A stretch of 39,442 bases of DNA from a bacterium (GTDB taxonomy: Bacteria; Patescibacteriota; Patescibacteriia; UBA1558; GWA2-36-10): contig JABIAL010000039.1 in assembly GCA_018653315.1 (NCBI GenBank), positions 1-39,442 of the forward strand, read 5' to 3'. Made by a program: the position numbers and the translations under genes. Below the pieces are notes generated by a model, which searched no databases, was not told the DNA's origin, and was given only the letters and a program-made list of their open reading frames with translations. Shown here piece after piece: positions 30,465-39,442 of this stretch. Position 1 is the first letter of the stretch, and the number at the start of each line of letters is the position of its first letter.

Positions 30465-30784
30465 AAAGTTTAAGTATTTTATTTTTTAGTCTATTTCTAG
30501 TAGGCTGTACAAATTTGCCAGCAGTTGATAACATCACTGACACACCAAATGTTCCTCCTGTACCAGTTGTAGATGAGCAACAAGAGGAATTTTGTGGGAG
30601 CTCAACAGAAGGATTCTGTAGTATAGACGGTGACTGTAAGACATCTGGTTGTTCTGGGCAAATATGTGGCAGTAGATTCGAAAAAGAATTAGCAAGTACC
30701 TGCGAATGGAGAGATTGTTACAGTGAACAGGATTATAGTTTACTTTGTGGCTGTGTTAATCAAAAATGCCAGTGGCATAAATAA
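30461..30784 (+). CDS. Cys-rich lipoprotein, eight-cysteine-cluster domain-like
   Basis: 107 aa; lipobox LFLVGC; CGSSTEGFCSIDGDCKTSGCSGQICG...CEWRDCYSEQDYSLLCGCVNQKCQW. Confidence 0.7.
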   Translation: MKSLSILFFSLFLVGCTNLPAVDNITDTPNVPPVPVVDEQQEEFCGSSTEGFCSIDGDCKTSGCSGQICGSRFEKELASTCEWRDCYSEQDYSLLCGCVNQKCQWHK

Positions 30785-30789
30785 AATAT

Positions 30790-31521
30790 ATGAATAAAAC
30801 TCAAATAGATTTTTTACACAAATTGAAGAAAAAGAAATACCGAGATAAACATCAACAGTTTATTGTCGAAAATCCCAAAGTTATTTGGGAGGAATACAAC
30901 AACCCTTGGTTGGAGATGGTTTATGTTACGGAAAAGTTTTTTAAAGAACACGAAGATGAAATGGTTTTTAAAAAGACTGAAGTTATTTCTGAAAAAGAAA
31001 TAGCTAAAATTGCTAGCCAAGTAAATCCAGCTGGCATGATGGCTTTATTTAATGTTCCTAAACAAAAAAAATTTACTTTCCAAAAACAAAATATTTTAAT
31101 TTTAGATCATGTTACTGATCCTGGTAATATGGGCACTATTATCCGTACGGCTGATTGGTTTGGTTTTCATGCTTTATTTTTGAGTAAAAATTGTGTTGAT
31201 GTCTATAATACAAAAGTAGTAGCATCAACCATGGGCTCTATCTTTAGGTTAAATATTTATAACGATTTAGATTTGCCAGAAATTATTCCTGGATTAAAAG
31301 ATGCGGGGTACACGATAGCCGTTACAGATTTACGAGGTGGCGAAGTAAAATTTAATAAAAAAGAAAAAGTAGCTCTAGTTATTGGCAGTGAATCTAGAGG
31401 CATCTCAGAAGAGATTAGAGAGCTGGCCGATAAAAGCCTTAAGATTACAAAATTTGGTAAAGCTGAATCTTTGAATGCGGCTGTGGCTGCTGGTATTATT
31501 ATGCATCAAATTAAATCATAA
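30790..31521 (+). CDS. TrmH/SpoU family RNA 2'-O-methyltransferase
   Basis: 243 aa; LDHVTDPGNMGTIIRTADWFGF, ALVIGSESRGIS, KFGKAESLNAAVAAGI (SPOUT motifs). Confidence 0.95.
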   Translation: MNKTQIDFLHKLKKKKYRDKHQQFIVENPKVIWEEYNNPWLEMVYVTEKFFKEHEDEMVFKKTEVISEKEIAKIASQVNPAGMMALFNVPKQKKFTFQKQNILILDHVTDPGNMGTIIRTADWFGFHALFLSKNCVDVYNTKVVASTMGSIFRLNIYNDLDLPEIIPGLKDAGYTIAVTDLRGGEVKFNKKEKVALVIGSESRGISEEIRELADKSLKITKFGKAESLNAAVAAGIIMHQIKS

Positions 31522-31525
31522 ATAT

Positions 31526-31765
31526 ATGGGTTTTGAAGAATCTCAAAATAAAAAAGAAACACCTGAAGAAATAGCTGAACGTGCAAGCAAAGGCTCTGAT
31601 AAACAAGAGCTAGAGTTAGTTGAGCATGAGGGTGAAGAGATGTTAAAAGTCTGTGCTTGGTGTGATCAAGAGAAGAACATCAAACGTACAGGCAATGTTT
31701 CTCATGGTATTTGCGAGAAGCACCTAGCTGAACAGATGACGGAAATAGAGAAGCTAAAGAAATAA
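31526..31765 (+). CDS. Small zinc-binding-motif protein
   Basis: 79 aa from preferred ATG 31526 (track 31475 overlaps the upstream gene); CAWCDQEKNIKRTGNVSHGICEKH. Confidence 0.7.
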   Translation: MGFEESQNKKETPEEIAERASKGSDKQELELVEHEGEEMLKVCAWCDQEKNIKRTGNVSHGICEKHLAEQMTEIEKLKK

Positions 31766-31803
31766 TTTTGACTAAATTAACTAATTAAATTAAGATAGCC
31801 TTG

Positions 31804-33582
31804 ATGGATCCAGTAGAAGAAATCAAAGCTAAATTAGATATAGCTGACGTTGTTGGCAGTTATATCGCGCTCAATCCATTGGGTGATAACCTTAAGGCTC
31901 GTTGTCCTTTTCATAATGAGAAAACGGCCAGTTTTATGGTTTCCAAGACTAAGCAGATTTGGCATTGTTTTGGTTGTAATAAAGGTGGTGATGTAATTTC
32001 TTTTGTACAAGAGTATGAGGGATTGAGTTTTCCAGAAACACTTAAAATTTTAGCTGACAAAGCCAATGTGGTTTTACCAACTTTTAAATCAGGAACTAAA
32101 AAAGATTATTCTAATTTATATGAGATTAATCACTTAGCAGTTGAATTCTATCAAAACAAATTAAATACAAAAGCAGAGGTTTCAGATAAAGTCTTAGCTT
32201 ATTTAAAAAAACGTCAGATTTCAGAAAGTAGTATTCAAAAATGGCAACTTGGTTTATCTGGCGAAGATTGGGATGAACTTTCTGTTTATTTACGAGGTAA
32301 GGGTTTTTCTGATCAAGTAATTTTTCAAGCTGGTTTATCTTTGAAGAAAAAATCTGGCTCTGGATATATTGATCGTTTTCGTAAACGATTAATGTTTCCT
32401 ATTTATGATCAACAAGGTCAGCCAGTAGCTTTTACCTCTCGCACCTTAGCTGGAATTGTTTACCAGGAAGAGGAAATGGGCGGTAAGTATGTAAATAGTC
32501 CACAGACATCTGTTTATGATAAAAGTAAAATATTATACGGCTGGCATTTGTCTCGAGAAGAAATTCGTCGTCAGAAGTATTTGATTATAGTAGAGGGTAA
32601 TATGGATGTAATTGCCGTTCATCAGGCAGGCAGTATAAATACAGTAGCTGTATCTGGCACAGCATTAACTGACGATCATATTCATCTGATAAAACGTTAT
32701 ACAGATAATGTTATTTTAGCTTTTGATGGCGACGCAGCTGGCTCTCGGGCAGCTTTTCGTGGCATAACTGCTGGCTGGAAGAATGAATTAAATTTAAAAA
32801 TATTATTATTACCAAAAGGTAAAGATCCGGCTGATTTAGTAAGTGAAGATAAAAATTTGTGGACAAAAGCGATTAAAGATTCTTTACCGGTGATGGATTA
32901 TTATATCAAACGAGTGTTAGCAGGCGTAGATCTTAATCGAGCAGACCACAAAAAAATCGCTGTTAATAAATTATTACCGATTATTAAATTTTTGAAGAGC
33001 AATATTGAGCAAACCCATTATTTACAAATCTTAGCAGACAAGCTTAATCTACCAATTCAAGTTTTACAGCAAGACCTGGAGTCGGCTACTTCATTTTTGG
33101 AAAGCAAAGAAGAATCTCGGCCACAATCGGAGGCAGTTAAGAATAAAGTCTTATCTTTAAGTGAACAGATTTTGAGTTTAGCTTTTTATCGAGATAATTA
33201 TTTAGAAAAAGTAGTAGCAGATATAGAACCAGAGATTTTTGAAGATACCCTACAGGCTCTTTACAAAAAAGTGATAATTTATTATACTAAGCACCAGTTT
33301 TTGAAAGATTTTTTAGACAAAGGTGACTTAGAGGATACAGAGAAAGAGACGTGGATAAAACTCTCTTTGAGTGCAGAGAAAGATTATGAAAGTTTTACCG
33401 ATCAAGAATTAGCCAATCATTTTCAAGCGCTTTTGGCTAATTTTAAAAAACAACATTTGGCACAGCAAAGGCAATCTTTAATTCAACAATTAAAACAAGC
33501 TGAGCTGGCCAATGATGCAAATCAACAAGATAAATTGATGCATCAAATAAATTTGCTTAATAAAGAAGTTCATAAATTATAA
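31804..33582 (+). CDS. dnaG: DNA primase DnaG
   Basis: CHC2-type zinc finger [35 protein letters not shown]; Toprim [16 protein letters not shown]...[11 protein letters not shown]; upstream of rpoD. Confidence 0.97.
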   Translation: MDPVEEIKAKLDIADVVGSYIALNPLGDNLKARCPFHNEKTASFMVSKTKQIWHCFGCNKGGDVISFVQEYEGLSFPETLKILADKANVVLPTFKSGTKKDYSNLYEINHLAVEFYQNKLNTKAEVSDKVLAYLKKRQISESSIQKWQLGLSGEDWDELSVYLRGKGFSDQVIFQAGLSLKKKSGSGYIDRFRKRLMFPIYDQQGQPVAFTSRTLAGIVYQEEEMGGKYVNSPQTSVYDKSKILYGWHLSREEIRRQKYLIIVEGNMDVIAVHQAGSINTVAVSGTALTDDHIHLIKRYTDNVILAFDGDAAGSRAAFRGITAGWKNELNLKILLLPKGKDPADLVSEDKNLWTKAIKDSLPVMDYYIKRVLAGVDLNRADHKKIAVNKLLPIIKFLKSNIEQTHYLQILADKLNLPIQVLQQDLESATSFLESKEESRPQSEAVKNKVLSLSEQILSLAFYRDNYLEKVVADIEPEIFEDTLQALYKKVIIYYTKHQFLKDFLDKGDLEDTEKETWIKLSLSAEKDYESFTDQELANHFQALLANFKKQHLAQQRQSLIQQLKQAELANDANQQDKLMHQINLLNKEVHKL

Positions 33583-33590
33583 ATAAGTAC

Positions 33591-34961
33591 ATGCCTACAA
33601 AAAAAGTAGTAAAAAAATCAGCAAGTACAAAAAAAACGGCTTCCACTGGAAGGCGTCAAAGCAAACCTATCAAGGTGCGTAAATCAACTGTTAAAAAAAT
33701 AAAAAAGACAGTGATTACGAAAAAGAAAACCCCTCGGCTAACGCTCGGGGTGAAAAAAACTACAAAAAAACAAGTAAAAAAAACTACCCCACGCCAAGCA
33801 AATGCCAAGAAAAAAACTACAAAAAAATCAGCCCCTCGTTTACGTCGCAAGGCAGCTATAAAAGCTCCTAAGGCAGATCTAGATGAAGTGTTGGTAGAAA
33901 ATCTTGTGCGCAAAGGTAGATCTCGTGGATTTATTACAGAAAATGAATTGATGAGAGTCTTTGTTGATTTGGAAGACTATGTAGGTAAATTTGAAGAATT
34001 TATTGACCATCTAAATGACTTAGCAATTCAGATTATTGCTACTGAAGGTGGAATTTTAGATTTGCAAGAAAAGTCAGAAGAGATTTTATCTGCTTCTAGT
34101 GTTTCTGGTGATGCAAAGAGAGGTGATTTGACAGATATCGCATCTGACAGTATCCAGATGTATTTACGAGAGATTGGTAAGGTTTCTTTATTGACTGGTG
34201 AAGAAGAAGTGATGTATGCCAAGCGAAAAGAAAGAGGTGAATTGGAAGCTAAAAAGAAATTAGTTGAGGCTAATTTACGTTTAGTTGTTTCGATTGCTAA
34301 AAGGTTTACTGGTCGTTCTTTATCTTTGCTAGATTTAATTCAAGAAGGTAATATTGGTCTATTTCGAGCAGTAGAAAAATTTGATTACCGTAAAGGTTAT
34401 AAGTTTTCTACTTATGCTACTTGGTGGATTCGTCAGGCTATCACTCGTGCTTTGGCTGATCAATCACGTACTATTCGTATTCCAGTTCATATGGTAGAAA
34501 CCATCAATCGTTTCAATCAAGTGGAAAGACGTTTAGTTCAAGATTTGGGTCGTGATCCATTGCCAGAAGAAATTGCCGCTGAAATGGGTGAAGACATAGA
34601 TAAGGTTAGGCAGATTATTAAAATTTCTCAAGAAACAGTTTCTTTAGAAGCTTCGGTTGGTGATGATGATGAAGATAGCACTTTGGGTGATTTTATTGAA
34701 GATGAAAAAACAATTACTCCAGATAGAGTAGCAGCTTTAAAACTTTTGTCAGATCATGTAAAAGCGATTATTAGTGATTTAACTCCGCGTGAACAAAAGA
34801 TTTTAGAAATGAGATTTGGTTTAACTGATGGTGTGGCACATACTTTAGAAGAGGTTGGACAAGAATTTGGTGTGACACGTGAACGTATTCGTCAGATTGA
34901 AGCTAAGGCCTTGGAAAAGATGCAGAAACACGAAGAAATGAGAAAATTACAGGATTATTAA
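33591..34961 (+). CDS. rpoD: RNA polymerase primary sigma factor RpoD/SigA
   Basis: 456 aa; regions 1.2-4.2: [106 protein letters not shown]; Lys-rich N-terminus. Confidence 0.98.
   Translation: MPTKKVVKKSASTKKTASTGRRQSKPIKVRKSTVKKIKKTVITKKKTPRLTLGVKKTTKKQVKKTTPRQANAKKKTTKKSAPRLRRKAAIKAPKADLDEVLVENLVRKGRSRGFITENELMRVFVDLEDYVGKFEEFIDHLNDLAIQIIATEGGILDLQEKSEEILSASSVSGDAKRGDLTDIASDSIQMYLREIGKVSLLTGEEEVMYAKRKERGELEAKKKLVEANLRLVVSIAKRFTGRSLSLLDLIQEGNIGLFRAVEKFDYRKGYKFSTYATWWIRQAITRALADQSRTIRIPVHMVETINRFNQVERRLVQDLGRDPLPEEIAAEMGEDIDKVRQIIKISQETVSLEASVGDDDEDSTLGDFIEDEKTITPDRVAALKLLSDHVKAIISDLTPREQKILEMRFGLTDGVAHTLEEVGQEFGVTRERIRQIEAKALEKMQKHEEMRKLQDY
33729..33751. repeat. GC-rich imperfect palindrome within the rpoD N-terminal coding region
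   Basis: ACCCCTCGGCTAACGCTCGGGGT in an otherwise A-rich coding stretch. Confidence 0.5.
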
Positions 34962-34967
34962 TAGATT

Positions 34968-34994
34968 GACCTCGCTACCGGTGGGGTCTTTTTT
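34968..34994 (+). terminator. Intrinsic terminator after rpoD
   Basis: GACCTC-GCTACCGGT-GGGGTC followed by TTTTTT. Confidence 0.7.
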
Positions 34995-35027
34995 ATGTTA
35001 TGATACTAGTATTAAAATAATTATTTC

Positions 35028-35492
35028 ATGTTTTTAACTGCTCATACTTCAGCTGCTTTATTAATAGCCACTAAAATAACCAATCCATTTTTAGGATTGG
35101 TCTTAGGCATTTTGTCTCATTTTATTTTAGATTTTATCCCGCATGGAGAGGACGGAGCAATAGCTAATAAAGCCAAAACTCACAAATCGATGTTGATGAG
35201 CATGTTTTATTTAGCTTTGGTAGATATACTTATAGCTAGTATATTTTTATTTATATTTTTCTGGCAATATCAGCCAGATCATTATCTAATATTCTTTGTA
35301 ACAGTATTTGGATCTTGGTTGCCTGATTTAGCTTGGGGCAGTGTAGAAATGTTTAAGTTAAAAACTTTTAATTGGGTAGTAATTTTACACCATAAGATTC
35401 ATGATTTACTAGATATTACTTATTCTATAAAATATGGACTAATTTTGCAGGCAGCATTTATTGCGCTGATGTTATTTTTAATCTGGAATTAG
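35028..35492 (+). CDS. Small integral membrane protein (possible metal-dependent hydrolase-like)
   Basis: 154 aa; FLTAHTSAALLIATKITNPFLGLVLGILSHFILDFIPHGE, His/Asp residues in hydrophobic segments. Confidence 0.6.
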   Translation: MFLTAHTSAALLIATKITNPFLGLVLGILSHFILDFIPHGEDGAIANKAKTHKSMLMSMFYLALVDILIASIFLFIFFWQYQPDHYLIFFVTVFGSWLPDLAWGSVEMFKLKTFNWVVILHHKIHDLLDITYSIKYGLILQAAFIALMLFLIWN

Positions 35493-35832
35493 ATTTTCTA
35501 AGTATTTTTTTAAAATAGAACGATGGCATTTATTTTCTATTCGACTAATGCCCAATAGAGTAATATCACTTTTCTGATTTTGTTCTAATAAATCGTTTAA
35601 TAATAATTTAATTCTAGGTTTTTCTAAAATTTCTAGATAATGTTTAGCAAAATTATCCCAAGTCATTCTAATCTTTGGCCAATTTTCTACCAATTCCCAG
35701 GGATGGCCTAATTCCTTAATCCAAGAATCAATATTAGTACGTTCTAGATTTTTTGGCCAAGCATAAGTAATTAGAATACGTTTACCGTCACTAGCCTCTG
35801 CTGGTTCAAAAATAGATTTTGTTTTAATCATA
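35478..35832 (-). CDS. DUF488 family protein
   Basis: Preferred start ATG 35832 (MIKTKSIFEPAEASDGKRILITYAWPKNLERTNIDSWIKELGHPWELVENW...ITLLGISRIENKCHRSILKKYLE). Confidence 0.75.
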
Positions 35833-35847
35833 AGTTTATAATAACAC

Positions 35848-37467
35848 ATGAGATTGTCTCAGGTAAAATTTAAATCATGGCAGGTCTTCAGTCTATTTTT
35901 AGTGTTGGGTTTATTATTGTTTACTAGTAGTTTATGGACTAGTTTTTTATCTGATGATTGGCACTGGCTTTATTTAGCAAAAAATACCAATTGGAGCTGG
36001 CAAATATTTGCGACCAATTATGAGGGACTTAATTTAGGAGGATCGTACAATCCTTTGTTACTTATTATCTTTAAAGTATTTTATAGTCTATTTGGCTTGC
36101 ATTCCGGGGCTTATCATTTCGTCAGTATTTTACTTCATGCCTTGAATGCTCTGATAATTTATCTGTTAGCCCAAAAAATATTTGTTTTAGCTAAAATAAA
36201 GAATCATTATCTTAGTATTATAGCTGGAGCATTATTTTTGATTTGGCCTACTCAAGTAGAAACTATCAATTGGTTAGCAGCTTGGCCTCATCTATGGATG
36301 ACTACTTTTTATCTAAGTTCATTTTTATTTTATTTGATTTGGCGCTCAGATAAAAAAGCTAAATTCTTTATTTTATCTTTAGTATTATTTTTGGCAGCTT
36401 TATTTACCAAAGAATTAGCCATTAGTTTGCCATTAGTTATTTTATTGTGGGAGATATATTTTGTTTCTACAAATAAAAAATATAAACAAAAAACTTGGAT
36501 AACTAGCTATTGGCTGATTTTGGCTTTGTTTTTGAGCATGCGTTTGTCGGCTACTCAATTATTATTTGGCTATTATGGTCAAAGTGATCTTCGCTGGCAA
36601 TTATTACAATGGTTTGGTAATTTATTAGTGTTTATAAATGAGTTTTTTACTTGGTCATATCTTAGAATATTTATATATAAAGTCTGGTATCACGGCATAG
36701 ACTCTCTAGTTATTGTTGGCTTATCATTGTTGGCTTTGTATTTTTTCTATACTTATTATTACAAAAAATGGTGGCAATTTATCATGGTCAATTCTGCTTT
36801 ATTAATTTTAGCTCCTTTAGTGCCATTAGGTTTACACCGGACTACTTTTGGTGGAGAACGTTATTTATACTTGGCTAGTGGTTTTTTTATAATTTGGTTA
36901 ATAGCAATATTTTCTAAAGTTAAAATAAAAAGACAGTTGTTAGGCATATTACTTTTAATAATAATTCCTACCATTGCCTACAAAAATATTATTTGGCAGC
37001 AGGCCAGTTTAGTTAGTGATCAGATAATGTCTAGTTTTACGAAATTAGAAATAGAGGATAAGGCCAGATTAATTTCAGTTGGCTTGCCAGATAATCTAGC
37101 TGGCGCAGAAGTCTTTAGAAATAATCTACAGCAAGCCTTAGAATTAACTTATCCAGAATATAGCGGACAAATTATTCATTTGCCGGTTTACACTGCTTTG
37201 AATAATAAAAATTTTAATGATCATTTATTAAAATGGCGTGAAGATGAGATGGGTTGGTTTGCTGAAAGTGTAGACGGCAGTTTTGTGGTTACTGGCCAGA
37301 CTTCTATAATCGTAAATGATATTTATTTTGAGTTATGGAATTATAATTATCAGAATTATACAGCAAATATCATTCGGCTAATGCCAACGGATGAATTAAG
37401 ACAACAGATTAAAGATGAAGATATTCATTGGCTGACTTACGATCAAGGTAAATTACAAATCAAATAA
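35848..37467 (+). CDS. GT-C type membrane glycosyltransferase-like protein
   Basis: 539 aa polytopic; FLSDDWHWLYLAKNTNW...YNPLLLIIFKVFYSLFGLHSGAYHFVSILLHALNALIIYLL. Confidence 0.7.
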   Translation: MRLSQVKFKSWQVFSLFLVLGLLLFTSSLWTSFLSDDWHWLYLAKNTNWSWQIFATNYEGLNLGGSYNPLLLIIFKVFYSLFGLHSGAYHFVSILLHALNALIIYLLAQKIFVLAKIKNHYLSIIAGALFLIWPTQVETINWLAAWPHLWMTTFYLSSFLFYLIWRSDKKAKFFILSLVLFLAALFTKELAISLPLVILLWEIYFVSTNKKYKQKTWITSYWLILALFLSMRLSATQLLFGYYGQSDLRWQLLQWFGNLLVFINEFFTWSYLRIFIYKVWYHGIDSLVIVGLSLLALYFFYTYYYKKWWQFIMVNSALLILAPLVPLGLHRTTFGGERYLYLASGFFIIWLIAIFSKVKIKRQLLGILLLIIIPTIAYKNIIWQQASLVSDQIMSSFTKLEIEDKARLISVGLPDNLAGAEVFRNNLQQALELTYPEYSGQIIHLPVYTALNNKNFNDHLLKWREDEMGWFAESVDGSFVVTGQTSIIVNDIYFELWNYNYQNYTANIIRLMPTDELRQQIKDEDIHWLTYDQGKLQIK

Positions 37468-37498
37468 AAAACTCTCAGTTTTCATCTGAGAGTTTTTT
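37466..37498. terminator. Bidirectional intrinsic terminator between convergent genes
   Basis: AAAAAACTCTCAG-TTTTCAT-CTGAGAGTTTTTT. Confidence 0.85.
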
Positions 37499-37528
37499 AA
37501 TATATCATAGATGCACTGCATCTATTAG

Positions 37529-39325
37529 TTAGTATTTTTTTCTTTTGAAGTTAGAACTTTTTCTAGCTGGTCTAGCAGAGCTAGATCGTCTTGGACCACT
37601 GGATCGTCCGCTACCTGAACGGCTACTTGAGCGTCCACCAGATCTTCGTCCACCAGATCTACCACCACCTGAGCGACCACGTCTATTTCTACTATAGCTT
37701 CTTTTTTCAATCTTATTACTAATAGTAATCTCTATTTTTTTAGATTTAAAATTAGTACCAGATAGATATTTAATTACATCATTAGCCCGTTTTCTTTCAA
37801 CTGAGAAGATAGAGTGTTCAGGCATTAGGTCTATTCTACCAAGTTCAAGACCTCGTAGATTTTTATTAGCATTTAGTAAAGCAAATAGTTTTTTAAGATC
37901 AAAACGATCATTTTTACCAAAGTTTATCTTTAAACTTACATTATCTTCGTTAAGTTGTTTGTTGTCAAAAGATCTTACTTTAGCATTTAAATCACGATCA
38001 TTTTTATGTTCACCAGTAAGATGACTAAATTTATTAGCAATAAGATGTTTAATCAGGTCATCTTTGTTTAGTTTGTTTAATCTTTTGGCAAGATCTGAAA
38101 AACTTGGATCATTGTCTATATCTCCAGTGTCTGTATTTTCAATCTCTTCAATAAAATGCTCAACCTGTTTTAGATAAACATCTTTACCATTGGGAATTTG
38201 TTTGTATTCAAATCCTTTACCAATAATATTTTCTAGCTGACGAATAATTCTTACTTCACCAGCAGTAATGATAGAAATAGAAATACCTTTTTGTTTGACT
38301 CGGCCAGTTCGACCACTTCTATGAGTGTAGCCTTCATTTTGGTCAGGTAAATTGTAGTTAATCACATGAGAAAGATTGTTGATATCTATACCACGAGCAG
38401 CTACATCAGTAGCTACTAATAATCCACTATGTTTACGTTTGAACCTGTCCATGATTTTAGTACGCATAGTTTGAGTAATATCACCATGTAGAGCTTCGGT
38501 GTCATAGTTAGCTCGTTTTAGCTTGTCTGCTATATCTTGGGTCTCACGTCTAGTACGACAAAATAGAATACCATATACACCAGGTAAGGAGTCTAAGATT
38601 CTTTTTAAAGCTTCAAAACGATCTCGAGTATTTGTTACATAATATTCATGAGAGACATTCTCTGCTCCGATATTTTTAGTACCTACACTTATTTCTTCAG
38701 CTTCTTTCATGTATTGTTTAGCAATAGAGCTAACACTTTTAGAAATAGTGGCTGAGAAAAGTAAAGTTTGTCTAGATTTTGGAGTTTCTTCTAAAATACT
38801 ATCCAGGTCTTTTTTGAATCCCATGTCTAGCATTTCATCTGCTTCATCTAAAACTAGCCATTGGATAGTTTGTAAGCGTAAGAATTTTCTACGGATTAAA
38901 TCACTAACTCTACCAGGAGTACCGACGACGATGTTGGTACCACGTTTTAGAGCTTTGATTTGGATGTCTATTCTTTCTCCGCCATAGACAGGAGTGACGT
39001 TGACGCCCTTTGAGTGTTTGGCTAATTTATTTATATCTTGAGAGATCTGTAAGCATAGCTCTCTAGTTGGGCAGAGGATGATAGCTTGTAGTGATTTTCC
39101 GTCAGCTTTTATCTGGTTCAAGATAGGCAAAGCAAAAGCAGCTGTTTTTCCGGTTCCGGTTTGAGCTAGAGCTATTAGATCTTTTTTTGATTTTAATACA
39201 AAAGGAATAGCCTTCTCCTGGATAGGGGAAGGTTCTACAAATCCTAATTCTTCAAGGCTTTCCATGATATTTGGGTTTAAGCCTAGGTTTTTAAATGTTG
39301 TCATAAATGTTTTTTTCTTGTTCAC
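37529..39325 (-). CDS. DEAD-box ATP-dependent RNA helicase with RG/SR-rich C-terminal tail
   Basis: 598 aa; Q motif and AQTGTGKTAAFALPIL, PTRELCLQI, VLDEADEMLDMGF, SATIS, HRSGRTGR; DbpA-like domain before the RRGRSGGGRSGGRRSGGRSSSRSGSGR tail. Start may be internal at 39301. Confidence 0.95.
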   Translation of the reverse strand: MNKKKTFMTTFKNLGLNPNIMESLEELGFVEPSPIQEKAIPFVLKSKKDLIALAQTGTGKTAAFALPILNQIKADGKSLQAIILCPTRELCLQISQDINKLAKHSKGVNVTPVYGGERIDIQIKALKRGTNIVVGTPGRVSDLIRRKFLRLQTIQWLVLDEADEMLDMGFKKDLDSILEETPKSRQTLLFSATISKSVSSIAKQYMKEAEEISVGTKNIGAENVSHEYYVTNTRDRFEALKRILDSLPGVYGILFCRTRRETQDIADKLKRANYDTEALHGDITQTMRTKIMDRFKRKHSGLLVATDVAARGIDINNLSHVINYNLPDQNEGYTHRSGRTGRVKQKGISISIITAGEVRIIRQLENIIGKGFEYKQIPNGKDVYLKQVEHFIEEIENTDTGDIDNDPSFSDLAKRLNKLNKDDLIKHLIANKFSHLTGEHKNDRDLNAKVRSFDNKQLNEDNVSLKINFGKNDRFDLKKLFALLNANKNLRGLELGRIDLMPEHSIFSVERKRANDVIKYLSGTNFKSKKIEITISNKIEKRSYSRNRRGRSGGGRSGGRRSGGRSSSRSGSGRSSGPRRSSSARPARKSSNFKRKKY

Positions 39326-39372
39326 CTCGCTCCTCGAGTCTGAGCGACTTCGGAGTCGAAGACCGGTGAGGC
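39326..39372 (-). promoter_or_regulatory. GC-rich structured leader of the DEAD-box helicase gene
   Basis: Contains inverted repeats CGCTC-N9-GAGCG and CGACT-TCGG-AGTCG immediately upstream of the start. Confidence 0.5.
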
Positions 39373-39442
39373 TGTGAAACTTTAGTGTTTTTTAAATTAT
39401 AGACACAATCATAACATATTTTATTTATTTTGTCAACATATA

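Noticed and set aside
33656-33913. Minus-strand Phe-rich ORF inside rpoD
   Set aside because: Antisense artefact of AAA/AAG-rich Lys codons.
37525-37710. Asp/Val-rich minus-strand ORF
   Set aside because: Alternative frame of the RG/SR-rich helicase tail.

Overview
AT-rich bacterial chromosome window. Gene content and style (many surface/secreted proteins, small membrane proteins, short intergenic gaps) suggest a Candidate Phyla Radiation/Patescibacteria-type genome; this is an inference. Housekeeping genes: uvrA, groES-groEL with a perfect CIRCE operator, a PEP synthase, dnaG-rpoD, a TrmH/SpoU rRNA/tRNA methyltransferase, tRNA-Ser(GGA) and a DEAD-box helicase. A large minus-strand ORF missing from the ORF track runs off the left edge and encodes a secreted M14-type (Nna1/CCP-like) metallocarboxypeptidase with an Fn3 domain. 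A ~9 kb surface cluster (16.7-25.9 kb) encodes a 1.4 kaa DUF2341/LamG protein, a WxL-like secreted protein plus a WxLIP/DUF916-like anchored protein, a dockerin-bearing protein and two membrane-anchored cohesin-like proteins. Best leads: (1) an orphan structured RNA of about 205 nt at ~4025-4229, with its own promoter, a crossing long-range helix (pseudoknot) and a terminator; (2) the dockerin/cohesin surface module; (3) a degenerate pyruvate-kinase-like protein that has lost catalytic residues and sits next to PEP synthase; (4) a small compositionally atypical monocistronic gene at 16310-16624.
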